64,000 nucleotides of DNA from Clostridiales bacterium UBA6330. GTDB lineage: Bacteria > Bacillota > Clostridia > Oscillospirales > CAG-272. Made by a program: the position numbers and the translations under genes. Shown here piece after piece: positions 8,149 to 16,779 of this stretch. Location: positions 23,312 through 87,311 of the forward strand of contig DJSQ01000212.1 in the NCBI GenBank assembly GCA_002438075.1, in the 5' to 3' direction. The first letter of the stretch is position 1; each line of letters opens with the position of its first letter. A model generated the notes under the pieces. It searched no databases. It had not been told where the DNA came from and saw nothing but the letters and a program-made list of their open reading frames with translations.

Positions 8149-9843
8149 ATGCTGCGGTCCCTACATATCGAAAACATCGCGGTCATCCGCGAAATCGACG
8201 TGGAATTTGATGGCGGGCTGTCGGTTCTCACGGGCGAGACAGGCGCGGGAAAATCCATCATCATCGACAGCATCAACCTCCTGCTCGGCAACCGCGTACC
8301 GAAGGAAATTGTGCGCGCGGGACAGGAGCAGGCGGTCATCTGCGCGGTGTTCGAGGAGCTGTCGGACGCGGCGTGCGCCAAGCTCGCGGAGTTGGGCTTC
8401 CCCTCGGAGGACCGCACGCTGATGCTCCAGCGCAGGCTCTCGGCGGACGGCAAAACGCAGACCCGTCTGAACGGGCAGATTGTCACGCAGACGATTCAGA
8501 AGCAGATTGCGCCCTATCTCATCAGCATTCACGGGCAGACCGACAGCCACAGGCTCCTGCAAAAGGCATCGCACCGCGAGCTGTTGGACGCATTCGCGCG
8601 GTCGGACGACGAGCTGGCGGTTTACCGCAAGGCTTACGGAAAATGGCGCGAGGCGGAGAAAAAGCTCGCCTCGCTGACGCGGGACGAATCCGAGCGGGTG
8701 CGGCTTCAGGAGATGCTCCGCTATCAGCTGGAGGACATCGACGCGGTGAAGCTGCACGACCCCGAAGAGGAGGACCGCCTCACGCACGAGCGCGACAGGC
8801 TGGCGAACCTCGAGAAAATCGGGCGGCAGATTGACCTTTGCTACCGTCTGCTGGCGGGCGGGGAAAAGACCGATGCGGCGGGACTGTTGCGCCGCGCGGA
8901 GAATGCGGTGCGGTCGCTCTCGGGGCTGATTGACGGCGCAGACGAGCTGGCGGAGCGCCTTGCCTCGGCGGAATCCGAGATTGTGGACGTTGCCGAAACG
9001 GTTGCGGGCTTTGCCGACACCGACCGCGAGGACCCGACCGTGCGGATTGATCGCATCGAGGGGCGGCTGGATGCCATTGCAAAGCTGAAGCGCAAGTACG
9101 GCGGGAGCGTGGCGGAAATTCTTGCCTTCCGCGTCCGCGCGGCGGAGCAGTTGGAGGCGCTGGACTACTCGGATGTGACCCGTGCGGAGGTCGAAAAGAC
9201 CTGCGCGGCGCTGCGGCATGAGGTCATTTCACACGCGTCTGCATTGCATGAGGTGCGGCTCCGCGCGGCGCATGACGTGGTGGAGCGCGTGACCGAGGCT
9301 CTGCGCTTTCTGGATATGCCGAAGGTGCGGATGGATATCCGCGTTGCCAAATCGGAGCCGTGCGAGAACGGCGCGGACGATGTGGAGTTCCTGATTGCCA
9401 CCAACCCCGGGGAGCCGGTCCAGCCGTTGGCGCGGATTGCCTCGGGCGGCGAGCTGTCACGCATGATGCTGGCTCTGCGCTCAGCACTGGATGACCAAGA
9501 CGGGGCAACCACCGTGATTTTTGATGAAATCGACACGGGCGTCTCGGGCAAGACCTCCCGCAAAATCGGGCTGAAGCTGAAGGAAACGGCAAGAGGCTCG
9601 CAGGTGCTGTGCGTGACGCACTCGGCGCAGATTGCATCGCTGGCGGACTGCCACTATCTGATTACCAAGAGCGAGAAGGACGGACGCGCCGAAACCGCAG
9701 TCACACGCCTGACGGGGGACGCACGGGTGGAGGAGATTGCGCGGATTCTCGGCGGCATTCATGTCACCGACACCCAGCGCAACGCCGCGCGGGAGATGAT
9801 TGAGGGCATGGACACGGACGGAACGGAGGCGGGATACCGATGA
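8149..9843 (+). CDS. recN: DNA repair protein RecN
   Basis: 564 aa, the normal length. An SMC-like ATPase: N-terminal head with Walker A GETGAGKS (29-36), a central coiled coil (about residues 155-375), and a C-terminal head with the ABC-like signature IASGGELSRMMLALR, Walker B VIFDEIDTGVSG and a VTHSAQIA switch. RecN holds DNA ends in double-strand-break repair. Upstream in-frame codons exist, but ATG 8149 matches the conserved MLRSLHIENIAVI start and lies 1 nt after the argR stop, implying coupling. Its stop overlaps the ybaK start by 4 nt. Confidence 0.96.
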   Translation: MLRSLHIENIAVIREIDVEFDGGLSVLTGETGAGKSIIIDSINLLLGNRVPKEIVRAGQEQAVICAVFEELSDAACAKLAELGFPSEDRTLMLQRRLSADGKTQTRLNGQIVTQTIQKQIAPYLISIHGQTDSHRLLQKASHRELLDAFARSDDELAVYRKAYGKWREAEKKLASLTRDESERVRLQEMLRYQLEDIDAVKLHDPEEEDRLTHERDRLANLEKIGRQIDLCYRLLAGGEKTDAAGLLRRAENAVRSLSGLIDGADELAERLASAESEIVDVAETVAGFADTDREDPTVRIDRIEGRLDAIAKLKRKYGGSVAEILAFRVRAAEQLEALDYSDVTRAEVEKTCAALRHEVISHASALHEVRLRAAHDVVERVTEALRFLDMPKVRMDIRVAKSEPCENGADDVEFLIATNPGEPVQPLARIASGGELSRMMLALRSALDDQDGATTVIFDEIDTGVSGKTSRKIGLKLKETARGSQVLCVTHSAQIASLADCHYLITKSEKDGRAETAVTRLTGDARVEEIARILGGIHVTDTQRNAAREMIEGMDTDGTEAGYR

Positions 9844-10319
9844 AAACCAAAACCAATGCGATGCGGATGCTGGATGCCGCAAAAATTCCGTATGAGGTGC
9901 TGGAATACCGCGTGGATGAGGACGACCTGAGCGGCGTTCACATTGCCGAGGAGCTGGGCTTCCCGCCCGAGCGGATGTTCAAAACGCTGGTGGCAAAGGG
10001 GGATAAGACAGGTCCCGTGGTGTTCTGCATTCCCGTGGCGGAGGAAATCGATTTGCGCCCTGCGGCGGCGCTGACGGGGAACAAAAAGATTGAAATGGTT
10101 CACGTCAAGGACCTGCTCGGGCTGACGGGCTACATTCGCGGCGGCTGTTCGCCCATCGGAATGAAGAAGAAATTCCCCACGTGGTTTGACGAAAGCGTGC
10201 TGAATTTTGACCGCGTTACGGTCAGCTCGGGCACGCGCGGCGCACAGCTGCTTTTGGACCGTGCGGCGCTCCTGCAATTCGTTGGTGCGCAAATCGCCCC
10301 ACTGACCGCGAAGAAATGA
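9840..10319 (+). CDS. ybaK: Cys-tRNA(Pro)/Cys-tRNA(Cys) deacylase YbaK/EbsC family
   Basis: 159 aa. The YbaK fold is recognised from VHIAEELGFPPERMFKTLV, the conserved Lys in NKKIEMV, and GGCSPIGMKKKFPTW, all diagnostic of the subfamily. It hydrolyses Cys mischarged onto tRNA-Pro as a trans-editing factor. It is translationally coupled to recN by a 4-nt overlap and is the last gene before a 354-nt non-coding stretch, so it probably ends the operon that began at nusB. Confidence 0.93.
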   Translation: MKTKTNAMRMLDAAKIPYEVLEYRVDEDDLSGVHIAEELGFPPERMFKTLVAKGDKTGPVVFCIPVAEEIDLRPAAALTGNKKIEMVHVKDLLGLTGYIRGGCSPIGMKKKFPTWFDESVLNFDRVTVSSGTRGAQLLLDRAALLQFVGAQIAPLTAKK

Positions 10320-10350
10320 CGCGAAAACCGCCGAAAATGAAAAATTCCTC

Positions 10351-10379
10351 TTGCAAACGGCGGGGAAAAGTAGTATAAT
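10351..10379 (+). promoter_or_regulatory. Candidate sigma-A promoter upstream of argS
   Basis: TTGCAA (10351-10356) and a perfect TATAAT (10374-10379) are spaced by 17 nt. Transcription from here would give argS an untranslated leader of about 290 nt containing several hairpins. Confidence 0.65.
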
Positions 10380-10399
10380 AATATACAGGCTGTAAGCAA

Positions 10400-10620
10400 A
10401 ACGATTGACTTTTGTCAAAATGGGGTGAAAGTTTTCGCCCGCCTTTTTGGGGAGGCGGCGCGGTCGAGGACGCGGAGTCCTCGTCGCGCTCCGCAGAGCG
10501 CGAAATTCCCATATGGCGCTTTCTTTTTGCAGCTTTGCGAAGCAAAGTGTGCTTTTCTCTTTGCGCCTACATGGTCAAAGAAAAAGCGTTAAAGAAATTT
10601 GTGCTTTTTTGAGCGATAAG
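10400..10620 (+). repeat. Hairpin-rich non-coding leader/intergenic element before argS
   Basis: In the 354 nt between ybaK and argS there is no credible gene. Three successive inverted repeats stand out: GAGGAC/GTCCTC (10466-10471 with 10477-10482); an 8-bp stem with a 4-nt loop (10484-10491 with 10496-10503); and CTTTGC/GCAAAG (10533-10538 with 10542-10547). After them comes a longer imperfect CTTTG...CAAAG arm (about 10557-10585). The high-GC paired stems followed by A/T-rich arms resemble dispersed intergenic palindromic repeats I know from gut Clostridia. A T-box was considered because the gene is a tRNA synthetase, but no AGGGTGGNACCGCG-like sequence is present. Confidence 0.5.
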
Positions 10621-10673
10621 CCATACATCTCAGCCTGTAACATAGAGTTATTGTAATTTGACGAGGTATTGAA

Positions 10674-12407
10674 ATGCAAACCATCAAAAAGAGAATTGCG
10701 GAGCAGGTCCTCGCGGGCGTGCGGAAGGTCAACCCCGATACGGCACTGACGGCGGGGGAGATTGCGGGAATGCTCGAATATCCGCCCGACCCCGCAATGG
10801 GCGACCTTGCCTTTCCCTGCTTCAAACTCAGCCGCGAGCTGCGCCGCTCTCCGATTCAGATTGCATCAGCGCTGAAGGAGGACTTGGCAGACGAGGCAAT
10901 CGGCTCGGTTGAGGTCGCGGGCGGGTACCTGAATATCCGCATTGCAAACGCGTATCTCGGCGGAACGGTGGTCCCCGAAATTCTGGAAAAAGGGGAGCAA
11001 TACGGCGCGCAGACCTTCGGCTGCGGCAAAAAGGTGGTGCTGGACTACTCCTCGCCGAACGTTGCAAAGCCCTTTCACATCGGGCATCTCGGAACCACGG
11101 TCATCGGACATTCCCTGCGCAAGCTGCATGAGTTTGCCGGCTACGAATGCTACGGCATCAACTACCTCGGCGACTGGGGCACGCAGTTCGGCAAGCTGAT
11201 TGCGGCATACCACCGCTGGGGAAGCCGCGAAATGATTGAAAAGGGCGGCATTGACAAGCTGGTGGAGCTGTACGTCCGCGTGAACAACGAAATCAAGGGC
11301 GACCCCGAGCACGGAATCCCCGCGAATACGGCGCTGGCGGACGAGGCGAGAGCCGAATTCCACAAGCTGGAAACGGGAGACGAGGAAAACCTCGCGCTCT
11401 GGCGGTGGTTCGTGCAGATCAGCCTTGCGGAGTACGAAAAGACCTATAAACAGCTCGGCATCACCTTCGATTCCTATCGCGGCGAGAGCTTTTATACCGA
11501 TAAAATGCCCGCGCAGATTGAAATTCTGCGCGAGAAGGGCTTGTTGAAGCTGGATGACGGCGCATCGATCGTTGACCTTTCCGAGTACAATATGCCGCCC
11601 TGCCTGATTCTCAAGCGGGACGGGTCCACGCTCTATCCCACGCGTGACATCGCGGCGGCGGTTTACCGCAAGGAGACCCTGCACTTCGATAAAATGATTT
11701 ACGTCACCAGTGCCCAGCAGTGCCTGCACTTTGCGCAGTGGTTCAAGGTTGTGGAGCTGATGGGGTATCCGTGGTATAACGAATTGGTCCATGTGCCCTA
11801 CGGGACCGTGTCGCTCAACGGCGAGAAGCTGGCAACGCGGACCGGAAACGTGGTGCTTCTGCGCGACCTGTTCGCCCTTGCCATCGACAAGGTCAAGGGA
11901 ATTATGAAGGAGAAGAACCCCGACAGACAGGACGATGACGCAACGGCAGAGGCGGTCGGTGTCGGCGCGGTGGTGTTCTACTACCTGTCGAATACCCGCA
12001 TGAAGGATATCAACTTCGTCATGGACGAGGCGCTGAACTTCGACGGCAACACGGGTCCCTATGTCCAGTACACCTACGCGCGCGCCTGCTCGGTGCTGGA
12101 GCGTGGGGGAGCGGTGACGGCGGGTCCCATGACCGTGACAACCGACGAGGAAGCGGCGCTCATCAAAACGCTTTGCCGCTACGGGGAGCGGGTGACGGCG
12201 GCAATCGCCGATTATGAGCCGAGCTATATCACGCGGTTCATTCTGGATGTGGCGGCGGGCTTCAACCGCTTCTACCACAACTGTCGGATTCTCTCGGCGG
12301 AGGACCCTGCGGTCCGCGAAAGCAGACTGCGCCTGACCGCGGCGGTGAAAAACGTGCTGGGCAGTGCGTTTGAATTGATTTGTCTGAAAAAGACCGAAAA
12401 GGTCTGA
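10674..12407 (+). CDS. argS: Arginyl-tRNA synthetase
   Basis: 577 aa, full length. The N-terminal Add-1 domain (about 1-110) recognises the tRNA D-loop; the class I catalytic domain has SSPNVAKPFHIGHLG with HIGH at 135-138, then GDWGTQFG, and the C-terminal helical anticodon-binding DALR domain ends in VLGSAFELICL. It charges tRNA-Arg. A GACGAGG-like ribosome site lies upstream. It begins its own transcription unit after the hairpin-rich leader, and yebC follows after 26 nt, probably co-transcribed. Confidence 0.96.
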   Translation: MQTIKKRIAEQVLAGVRKVNPDTALTAGEIAGMLEYPPDPAMGDLAFPCFKLSRELRRSPIQIASALKEDLADEAIGSVEVAGGYLNIRIANAYLGGTVVPEILEKGEQYGAQTFGCGKKVVLDYSSPNVAKPFHIGHLGTTVIGHSLRKLHEFAGYECYGINYLGDWGTQFGKLIAAYHRWGSREMIEKGGIDKLVELYVRVNNEIKGDPEHGIPANTALADEARAEFHKLETGDEENLALWRWFVQISLAEYEKTYKQLGITFDSYRGESFYTDKMPAQIEILREKGLLKLDDGASIVDLSEYNMPPCLILKRDGSTLYPTRDIAAAVYRKETLHFDKMIYVTSAQQCLHFAQWFKVVELMGYPWYNELVHVPYGTVSLNGEKLATRTGNVVLLRDLFALAIDKVKGIMKEKNPDRQDDDATAEAVGVGAVVFYYLSNTRMKDINFVMDEALNFDGNTGPYVQYTYARACSVLERGGAVTAGPMTVTTDEEAALIKTLCRYGERVTAAIADYEPSYITRFILDVAAGFNRFYHNCRILSAEDPAVRESRLRLTAAVKNVLGSAFELICLKKTEKV

Positions 12408-12433
12408 ACCATAGAAGAGTGAGGTAAGAAACA

Positions 12434-13168
12434 ATGTCCGGACACAGCAAATGGGCAAACATCAAGCACAAGAAAGAAAAGACCGATGCCGCAAGAGGCA
12501 AGGTCTTTACCAAAATCGGCAAGGAAATTACCATTGCCGTCAAGGAGGGCGGCGGGGATCCCGCATCGAACTCCAAATTGCGCGACCTGATTCAGAAGGC
12601 GAAGGCGAACAACGTTCCGAACGATAACATCGAGCGTTGCATCAAAAAGGCGCTCGGCTCCACGGGCGAGACCTACGAGGAGGTTTCCTACGAGGGCTAC
12701 GGTCCTGCGGGCATTGCGGTCCTTGTCACGGCAACCACCGATAACCGCAACCGCACGGCGGGCAATGTGCGCGCGTACTTCTCCAAGTACCACGGCAACA
12801 TGGGGCAGACGGGTTGCGTCGGCTACCTCTTTACCGATGTCGGCGAAATCGTTGTGGACAACGAGGACGGCGACGTGGACGAGGACAAGCTGATGGAAAC
12901 CGCGCTTGAGGCGGGCGCGACCGACTTCAAGTCGGACGGTGAGGTGTTTGTCATCACCACCGAGCCGGACGATGTGTACGCCATTCAGGAGGACCTTGCA
13001 AAGGCGGGGTACGAAATTCTGTCGGCGGAAAAGACCAAGCGCGCGTCCACGGGCGTGACGCTGGAGAACGAGGACGACATCAAGTTCATGAACCTCCTGA
13101 TTGAAAAGCTCGAGGAGGACGACGACGTGATGGACGTTTACCACAACTGGGAGAACTGCGACGACTGA
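12434..13168 (+). CDS. yebC: YebC/PmpR family regulator (TACO1 family)
   Basis: 244 aa. The start MSGHSKWANIKHKKEKTD is diagnostic, followed by RGKVFTKIGKEITIA, NNVPNDNIERCIKKA, the YEGYGPAGIAVLV segment and the C-terminal three-domain fold ending in an acidic tail. Members were first described as DNA-binding regulators; more recent work links many to translation, especially at proline stretches. A GTGAGG-type ribosome site precedes the ATG. It lies 26 nt after argS. Confidence 0.94.
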   Translation: MSGHSKWANIKHKKEKTDAARGKVFTKIGKEITIAVKEGGGDPASNSKLRDLIQKAKANNVPNDNIERCIKKALGSTGETYEEVSYEGYGPAGIAVLVTATTDNRNRTAGNVRAYFSKYHGNMGQTGCVGYLFTDVGEIVVDNEDGDVDEDKLMETALEAGATDFKSDGEVFVITTEPDDVYAIQEDLAKAGYEILSAEKTKRASTGVTLENEDDIKFMNLLIEKLEEDDDVMDVYHNWENCDD

Positions 13169-13174
13169 TACCGT

Positions 13175-14485
13175 ATGGAACTGACAGCCATCCTCTGCGG
13201 ACTGACCGGCTTGGGTGTATTTCTGTCGGTGCTTCTGAAACCGGAGTTTACGATCGGTAAGCTCCGGTTTGGCACGTATTGGGTCATTTCGCTGGCGGGC
13301 GCGCTTCTGCTTGTCCCGCTGTGCGGAATTCCGCTCTCCTACATCGGGCGGGAGCTGACAGCCGATTCATCGGTCAACCCCATTAAAATTCTGTTGCTGT
13401 TTTTCAGCATGACCTTCCTGTCGGTGTATCTGGACGAGGTGGGCTTTTTCCGTTATCTCGCTTCGGCGGCACTGCGCAGGGCGGGCGGAAGTCAGACCGC
13501 GCTCTTTTTGGTGCTTTACCTCACCGTTGCGGTGCTGACGGTCTTTACCTCCAACGACATCGTGATTCTGACCTTCACGCCCTTCATCTGCTTTTTTGCA
13601 CGGCGGGCGAAAATCGACCCGCTCCCGTATCTCATTGCCGAATTCGTTGCGGCGAACACGTGGAGCCTGCTGTTTGTTATCGGCAACCCGACCAACATCT
13701 ACCTTGCAACGGCGGCGGGCATCGGGTTTGTCCCGTATCTCGCGGTCATGGCACTGCCGACCTGCATGGCGGGGGTGACCTCGCTCGGGGTCCTGTGGCT
13801 TCTGTTCCGTCGGAAGCTGCGGGAGCCGATGCAGGGAGGGGAGACGGATGCGGAAAGGATTGCGGACCCGCATGAATTGGAGCTTGGCGTGTTCCATCTC
13901 GCGGGTGCCACCCTGCTTCTGGCGCTCAGCTCCTATCTGCATCTGGAAATGGTCTGGGCGGCACTCGGCTTCGCGCTGTCGCTGGCGGCCCTGACCGCTC
14001 TGCTGTTCCTGCACCGCCATGCAAGACCGACGGTCCTGCTCTCGGCGGTCAAGCGTTTGCCGTTTGAGCTGATTCCCTTTGTCCTGTCCATGTTCGTGCT
14101 GGTGCTCGGCATGAACTATTCGGGGCTGACCGAGCGTCTCGCGGCGGTTCTTGTAACCGACCGCCCGATTCTCAGCATCGGGGTCTCCTCCTTCTTTGCG
14201 GCAAATCTCATCAACAACATCCCCATGAGCGTGCTGTTCAGCTCGGTGCTGGAGACCGTAACCGACCCCGAGGTCTACCGACAGGGCGTTTTTGCGGCGG
14301 TGGTCGGCTCCAACATCGGCGCGTATCTGACCCCTGTCGGCGCTTTGGCGGGCATCATGTGGTCGTCCATCCTGCGGCGCTTCGGCGTGCGGTTTTCCTT
14401 CCGCCGCTTCCTGCTGTACGGAGCCGCAGTCGCAATCCCCACGCTTTTGGCGGCGCTTGCGGGACTTTGGATTGTATTGGCATGA
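13175..14485 (+). CDS. ArsB/NhaD-type ion transporter (SLC13/IT superfamily)
   Basis: 436 aa with about eleven hydrophobic segments across its length. Two conserved family loops are visible: TVFTSNDIVILTFTPF in the first half and ANLINNIPMSVLFSS in the second, which form the paired ion-binding re-entrant regions of the ArsB/NhaD/CitM group. VFVIGNPTN-like sequence (LLFVIGNPTNIYLA) also fits. The transported ion cannot be read from sequence; arsenite, Na+/H+ exchange or a carboxylate are all possible, and no arsenic genes are nearby. It starts 6 nt after yebC without a clear Shine-Dalgarno, so it is probably coupled to yebC. Confidence 0.82.
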   Translation: MELTAILCGLTGLGVFLSVLLKPEFTIGKLRFGTYWVISLAGALLLVPLCGIPLSYIGRELTADSSVNPIKILLLFFSMTFLSVYLDEVGFFRYLASAALRRAGGSQTALFLVLYLTVAVLTVFTSNDIVILTFTPFICFFARRAKIDPLPYLIAEFVAANTWSLLFVIGNPTNIYLATAAGIGFVPYLAVMALPTCMAGVTSLGVLWLLFRRKLREPMQGGETDAERIADPHELELGVFHLAGATLLLALSSYLHLEMVWAALGFALSLAALTALLFLHRHARPTVLLSAVKRLPFELIPFVLSMFVLVLGMNYSGLTERLAAVLVTDRPILSIGVSSFFAANLINNIPMSVLFSSVLETVTDPEVYRQGVFAAVVGSNIGAYLTPVGALAGIMWSSILRRFGVRFSFRRFLLYGAAVAIPTLLAALAGLWIVLA

Positions 14486-14490
14486 TATGC

Positions 14491-14519
14491 TTGACATTTT
14501 TCGTCTGATGTGGTATAAT
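14491..14519 (+). promoter_or_regulatory. Consensus extended -10 sigma-A promoter
   Basis: TTGACA (14491-14496), 17 nt, TATAAT (14514-14519), with TGG directly before the -10 giving an extended -10. Every position matches consensus. It lies 45 nt upstream of the Wzy-like gene and starts 5 nt after the transporter stop. Confidence 0.85.
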
Positions 14520-14564
14520 AGTGTAGAATTGATTCTTTGCGGAAAGGCGGTGTGAAACCGAGCA

Positions 14565-15989
14565 ATGGAGTTTTTTGATATCCGCGACCTTTTTCGGATT
14601 GGCAAGCGCCGCAGACTTCGTCTGGGGCTGTGGCTGATTGCGGTCATCGCGCTGACGCTTTGGCTGTTTTATCAGAACTACCGAGAGGCGGAGCAGTCGG
14701 CATACTTTGCCTGCGTTGTTGCGTCGCTGGTGTTTTTTGCGGCGGAGCTTGTATGGATTTTCCTGAAATCCGACCGCAGAATCACACCCCTGCTTCTTTT
14801 CCTCGCGGTGTTCTATCTGGTCCGCAACAGCCAGTTTCTGTTGCTTTTGTTCGGCGTATCCTTTGACGTGCACCATCTGGTGATGATGCGGGCGGAGCTG
14901 AAAAGCGCGATTGTCCTGACCTCGGTCGGCAACATCTGGGCGGGCTTTGCGGGCATCGTGGCAACGGTCCCGCAGAAAGAATTGCCCCCTGCGACCGAAG
15001 CACCGCAGGACCGCGTTGACCGGCATCGGCTGTTCGTCCTTCTCTGCGTCGGCGGACTTTTGACGGGTGCGGTTGCTTACGTTTTGGCAATCCTCCGCTT
15101 TACCCAATTCCTCTCGGGCGGCATGGCGGCGGTTGATGCGCTGAACGCTCGGCTTCCCCTGATTCTCCCATGGCTGGAGGCGCTGTTCGTGCCGTTCGGC
15201 TTTGCGGCGGTCGCGTTCTACGGAAAGGAGCGCTTCGGTGCCGCGGCAATCGGCGCCCTGACGGGGTATTTCCTCCTGACGCTGGTCTGCGGCTCTCTGC
15301 CGCTCGGCGCGGCGGGGCTGTTCGCAACGGTCTGCCTGATCTGCCTGACCGTACAGCCAACGGGCAAGCGCGCGCAGACAATCGGAATTTTTGCGGCAAT
15401 CGGGGTCCTGCTCCTGTTGCTTTCGTTGCTCGCAACCCTGTTGCGTGAGCCGAACGGACCCGAGACCTTCTCTCTGCGGAGCATCGCGGTGAATGCCTTT
15501 ACGGGTATCGGTTACAGCTGTTTTGCTTTACTTGCCGCATTGCGAATCGTGCCGTCTGTTGAGCAGTTCCGCTTCGGTCGGGAGTATGCGGAAGCGCTCC
15601 TCGGCGGAATTCTGCCGCCCGAGGCGGATTCCTATGGCATTTTCGCGCGCCTGACCGCCGACACGCGGGTTTGGGATGCGTGGGGACCGCGCTATTTCAG
15701 CGAGGTGACCGCCGAAATCGGCTTTTCGCCCGATGCGGAGGCGTATCTCAATTTCGGTTGCTTCGGCTTTCTGGCAATATTCGTGATTTGTACGCTGATT
15801 GCCTTTTTCCTGAACCGTTACCGCCGATACGGGCAGAACAGCTGTTTCCCCAAGTACGCCGCGTGCGTGCTCCTGTACGCCTGCCTGACCTTCTCCTACC
15901 GTGGCGGCTCCGCAGTCCTGCGGATGCTCCTCTGGGGCGTGCTCCTGATGGCGCTTGCAATCCATTGGTGCGGGAAACGGAAAACTTGA
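14565..15989 (+). CDS. Wzy-like polytopic membrane protein (possible oligosaccharide repeat-unit polymerase)
   Basis: 474 aa with about twelve hydrophobic helices and a large loop near residues 340-395. The late segment VTAEIGFSPDAEAYLNFGCFGFLAIF resembles the EAYLNFG-like motif at the end of the big periplasmic loop in O-antigen or capsule polymerases (Wzy/WzyE type); the remainder is not distinctive. Such proteins join lipid-linked oligosaccharide repeats outside the membrane. No glycosyltransferases or flippase are adjacent, which is atypical, so the call is tentative. It has its own consensus promoter and is followed by a good terminator, making it monocistronic. No strong Shine-Dalgarno is seen close to the ATG; GGAAAGGCGG lies further upstream. 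Confidence 0.5.
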   Translation: MEFFDIRDLFRIGKRRRLRLGLWLIAVIALTLWLFYQNYREAEQSAYFACVVASLVFFAAELVWIFLKSDRRITPLLLFLAVFYLVRNSQFLLLLFGVSFDVHHLVMMRAELKSAIVLTSVGNIWAGFAGIVATVPQKELPPATEAPQDRVDRHRLFVLLCVGGLLTGAVAYVLAILRFTQFLSGGMAAVDALNARLPLILPWLEALFVPFGFAAVAFYGKERFGAAAIGALTGYFLLTLVCGSLPLGAAGLFATVCLICLTVQPTGKRAQTIGIFAAIGVLLLLLSLLATLLREPNGPETFSLRSIAVNAFTGIGYSCFALLAALRIVPSVEQFRFGREYAEALLGGILPPEADSYGIFARLTADTRVWDAWGPRYFSEVTAEIGFSPDAEAYLNFGCFGFLAIFVICTLIAFFLNRYRRYGQNSCFPKYAACVLLYACLTFSYRGGSAVLRMLLWGVLLMALAIHWCGKRKT

Positions 15990-16007
15990 TTACGATAACA
16001 GAGTATA

Positions 16008-16045
16008 AAAGAACCGCTTCGGAGCCATTCGGGAGGCGGTTCTTT
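16008..16045 (+). terminator. Intrinsic terminator after the Wzy-like gene
   Basis: A 10-bp perfect stem AAAGAACCGC/GCGGTTCTTT (16008-16017 with 16036-16045), extended by about three pairs, sits 19 nt after the stop codon. The 3' arm ends in T residues and GATTTTG follows. Confidence 0.75.
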
Positions 16046-16600
16046 GATTTTGTCGATGCCTTTGTGGAATGCTCAGTTTATCCGATGACGAATCGTCTTG
16101 CTTTTGCAGGATAGCATACTCAAAACGTCAAATTAAAAGAAAGACACGATTTGTTATCAAATTTGTATTACTTTTCGGATATCTTTTATTTGTATTCTGA
16201 TGTTTGATTTTGTGAAACATCAACAATCTATTTTAACATGACAGTGCATGAATTTTTTTCTTTTTCGGAGATTAGAAAAAGAATAAGATCTATTCTTCAT
16301 ATTAGGGCAGGTATTGAATCGAAATAATAGATTTGAGAGAAACGGAATTCGGAATGTTTAACAAAATAATGAATTCTGCAAAATAAAAATGCAATTCCCA
16401 AGCAGGAAATTTCAGGGAATCCTGTGGCGGATATGCGATTGAAAAATGCAGAAGTCCGCGTCCCGAAATCAACTATTACTTCATTATAATATTATATAAT
16501 ACGCTTTTAATTGACTCGCTTTTTCACTTGCGAAAGGGAATTTTGTGCCGTTTTGCAAAGCAGTGTGCCCAAAACTTGCAAATTCTGTCGATACTCACAA
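16046..16600. other. AT-rich non-coding stretch
   Basis: About 555 nt with no plausible gene on either strand. It is far more AT-rich than the DNA to its left, with short T and A runs, several TATAAT-like hexamers (around 16485 and 16495) lacking good -35 partners, and a weak CAGGA...TCCTG hairpin near 16400. I saw no tRNA, no inverted terminal repeats and no attachment site. It marks the boundary where base composition drops. Confidence 0.6.
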
Positions 16601-16629
16601 TTGACAAATCCACTTCTTCGTATTATAAT
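16601..16629 (+). promoter_or_regulatory. Consensus sigma-A promoter of the giant LRR lipoprotein gene
   Basis: TTGACA (16601-16606), 17 nt, TATAAT (16624-16629). A second TATAAT occurs at 16636-16641 without a good -35. Transcription would start near 16636, giving a leader of about 145 nt containing a GAAGCC...GGCTTTTC hairpin around 16655-16680. Confidence 0.85.
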
Positions 16630-16779
16630 ACATGGTATAATGGATAGTGGTTCTTGAAGCCCGTTGAAAGAAGGCTTTTCACCGGATTTCCGGTCCCGAT
16701 TCTTGCAAAAAGCTTTGGTGCCGACGAATTGCCGTCCGTTTGGAATTTTTGCGCAACGGCGCAACAGGAGGGAAAGGAA

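Noticed and set aside
10380..10673. T-box leader for argS
   Set aside because: No AGGGTGGNACCGCG-like sequence or terminator/antiterminator pair was found; only simple hairpins are present.
13175..14485. Dedicated arsenite efflux protein ArsB
   Set aside because: The superfamily match is good but no arsR, arsA or arsC is nearby and the substrate-determining residues are not clear, so only the broad transporter class is given.
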